A DNA stretch of 23,341 bases from a bacterium (GTDB taxonomy: Bacteria > Patescibacteriota > Microgenomatia > UBA1400 > PJMF01): the NCBI GenBank assembly GCA_900299155.1, contig OMIS01000011.1, forward strand, positions 1-23,341, in the 5' to 3' direction. The notes below the pieces were generated by a model that saw only the letters and a program-made list of their open reading frames with translations, had not been told where the DNA came from and did no database searches. Every line of letters begins with the position of its first letter. The stretch's first letter is position 1. This document shows positions 22,147-23,341 of the stretch, one piece after another. The position numbers and the translations under genes were made by a program.

Positions 22147-23341
22147 CTATTTTAATTGAGTCAATTTACTACACCATTCTTCTAAGAAGGCAGCATACTC
22201 TTTTGGATGCAAGTTTTCACACAACTCTTCTTGAGTAACCCAACTAAGGTTGTCCACTTCAGGATCAATACTAGAAATAGTTTGAGCTTCATCATCACTT
22301 ACAGGAATTGTATAAATACGAATAAATCCTGTGGAATAAATTGCACCCTCTTTGGAATATTTATATCCATTTTCACCAATTACTCGAAGTGCTCCTGTTG
22401 GTAATCCTACAATCTCTTCTTGTATTTCTCTGCGAATAGTTGCATCTAAGTTTGGATCTATCAAATCCTTTGCTCCACCAATAAGTTTGAATACACTTTG
22501 GCCACCTCGTGCATTCGAAGTTACTGATTGGCATAAATAATATGGTTTACCCAAGATAGTTCGCACTGGCAAAACAACAGCATGTACAGGAGGTCTATAT
22601 CCTTCATCCAAACGGCCTCGTTCCCAAAAAAATCTCACTCTTTCAGTAGCTGGCATAGTACGAGCACAATAATCAACAACATCTGGCTTCGTTTCACCTT
22701 TAGCAACCAATGCTACGACAGTTGCAGTAGGTATTAAATTTTTAAGTCTTGTAATATTTCTGCATTCATCTGCTACATCGTCAAAAATAATTACATTTTT
22801 GCCGTTAGTCTGTATTTGAATTTCTTCTTGCGTGAGCTGTGAAGCAATCAAAATTTTCACTCCACCAAATGCAAGTGAAAGTTCCGAAGCGCCAAAGAGT
22901 TCATTCCTTCCCGGAATGATAATAATGTCTGGGATTCTGGTTTCTTTTCCGAATGCCAATTTTTCTAAAATACTAGCAATATCTGCAGCAAGATAGTGAT
23001 CTGAATATCTTGTTTCCTTTTCATTGAAAGAGCTTCTCTCAACTGGTAGTAGTGCAGATCTATGACGATTACTCTCACGAATATCTGCCACTAATTCTGG
23101 CCATGCTTCCTTCCAGCCTGTTCCATAAATATCTGTTGGATACAACAAATCCATGACACTTTCATCCCATTTACCTTGTGCAATTAAGCGAACCAAACTA
23201 AATTCTTCATGGCCTTTTCCATCTGCAATACGGCTATCAAGATGAGAACGAAGCGTGTGCAATTGTAATTCAATGAGTGATCCTTGAAAATTGAAGTGAA
23301 CCTTAACAATTTCAAGTTTTGAACTGGAACCTGGATTTGTG
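22147..23341 (-). CDS. Multi-domain nucleotide protein: RelA/SpoT-like end, phosphoribosyltransferase, Nudix (5' partial)
   Basis: The frame is open to the right edge, so the start is missing; 397 residues are visible. Numbered from the first full codon, residues 9-30 (LEIVKVHFNFQGSLIELQLHT in part) resemble the end of a RelA/SpoT synthetase domain, where H...ExQxxT is conserved. Residues about 136-226 resemble a type I phosphoribosyltransferase, with VIIFDDVADECRN as the PRPP loop. Residues about 251-386 resemble a Nudix domain: FKLIGGAKDLIDP and REIQEEIVGL keep the metal-binding glutamates, but the first Glu of the motif is missing and one residue is inserted. An in-frame TTG at 23262 could start a shorter protein lacking the first part. 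The downstream gene follows after one base. Confidence 0.7.
   Translation of the reverse strand, partial: TNPGSSSKLEIVKVHFNFQGSLIELQLHTLRSHLDSRIADGKGHEEFSLVRLIAQGKWDESVMDLLYPTDIYGTGWKEAWPELVADIRESNRHRSALLPVERSSFNEKETRYSDHYLAADIASILEKLAFGKETRIPDIIIIPGRNELFGASELSLAFGGVKILIASQLTQEEIQIQTNGKNVIIFDDVADECRNITRLKNLIPTATVVALVAKGETKPDVVDYCARTMPATERVRFFWERGRLDEGYRPPVHAVVLPVRTILGKPYYLCQSVTSNARGGQSVFKLIGGAKDLIDPNLDATIRREIQEEIVGLPTGALRVIGENGYKYSKEGAIYSTGFIRIYTIPVSDDEAQTISSIDPEVDNLSWVTQEELCENLHPKEYAAFLEEWCSKLTQLK

Overview
The window looks like a chromosomal stretch of a Candidate Phyla Radiation (Patescibacteria) bacterium, perhaps Microgenomates-like; this is inferred from gene content, not from a marker tree. 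The reasons are moderate GC, a very short EF-Ts (about 152 residues), a divergent FolD, small hypothetical proteins with TTG starts, packed genes with tiny or overlapping ends, and many starts placed 5-10 nt after a -10 box (leaderless mRNAs). The standard genetic code fits: genes end where their families should. No insertion sequence, phage gene or CRISPR array was seen.

Layout. 1-2.2 kb: the start of yebC (minus), a TPR protein with an acidic tail (plus) and a membrane-anchored LytR_C protein (minus). 2.2-4.7 kb: tgt and queA, divergent, giving two consecutive steps of queuosine tRNA modification. 4.7-6.3 kb: rpsB-tsf with a structured leader and a 48-residue membrane ORF downstream. 6.3-9.2 kb: folD (minus) divergent from a secreted, highly diverged subtilisin-like protein. 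9.2-11.35 kb: a cobalamin-riboswitch-like RNA with its own strong promoter and a terminator-like hairpin, reading into a 625-650 residue protein of unknown function. 11.3-13.8 kb: a GNAT protein, endonuclease IV (nfo), an FkbM-type methyltransferase and a small hypothetical. 13.9-16.1 kb: glyA and an unknown 211-residue protein. 16.1-18.1 kb: a nucleotide-related group of DUF488, a Maf-like protein with a long structured leader, and a purine-type phosphoribosyltransferase. 18.2-20.8 kb: lgt-like, lspA and rluA genes in one operon, divergent from a small YdjM-like membrane protein. 20.8-23.3 kb: tRNA-Leu(CAA), a tiny ORF, an unknown 337-residue protein, and an incomplete gene with apparent RelA/SpoT-like, phosphoribosyltransferase and Nudix parts.

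Themes. tgt, queA, rluA and tRNA-Leu concern tRNA or RNA modification. folD and glyA belong to one-carbon metabolism. The phosphoribosyltransferases, Maf-like protein and Nudix domain suggest nucleotide salvage and sanitation. LspA and the Lgt-like protein concern lipoproteins. The strongest candidates for something new are the cobalamin-type riboswitch in front of an unknown gene, the attenuator-like leader and operator-like palindrome in front of the Maf-like gene, the multi-domain nucleotide protein at the right edge, and the recurring symmetric promoters between divergent genes.
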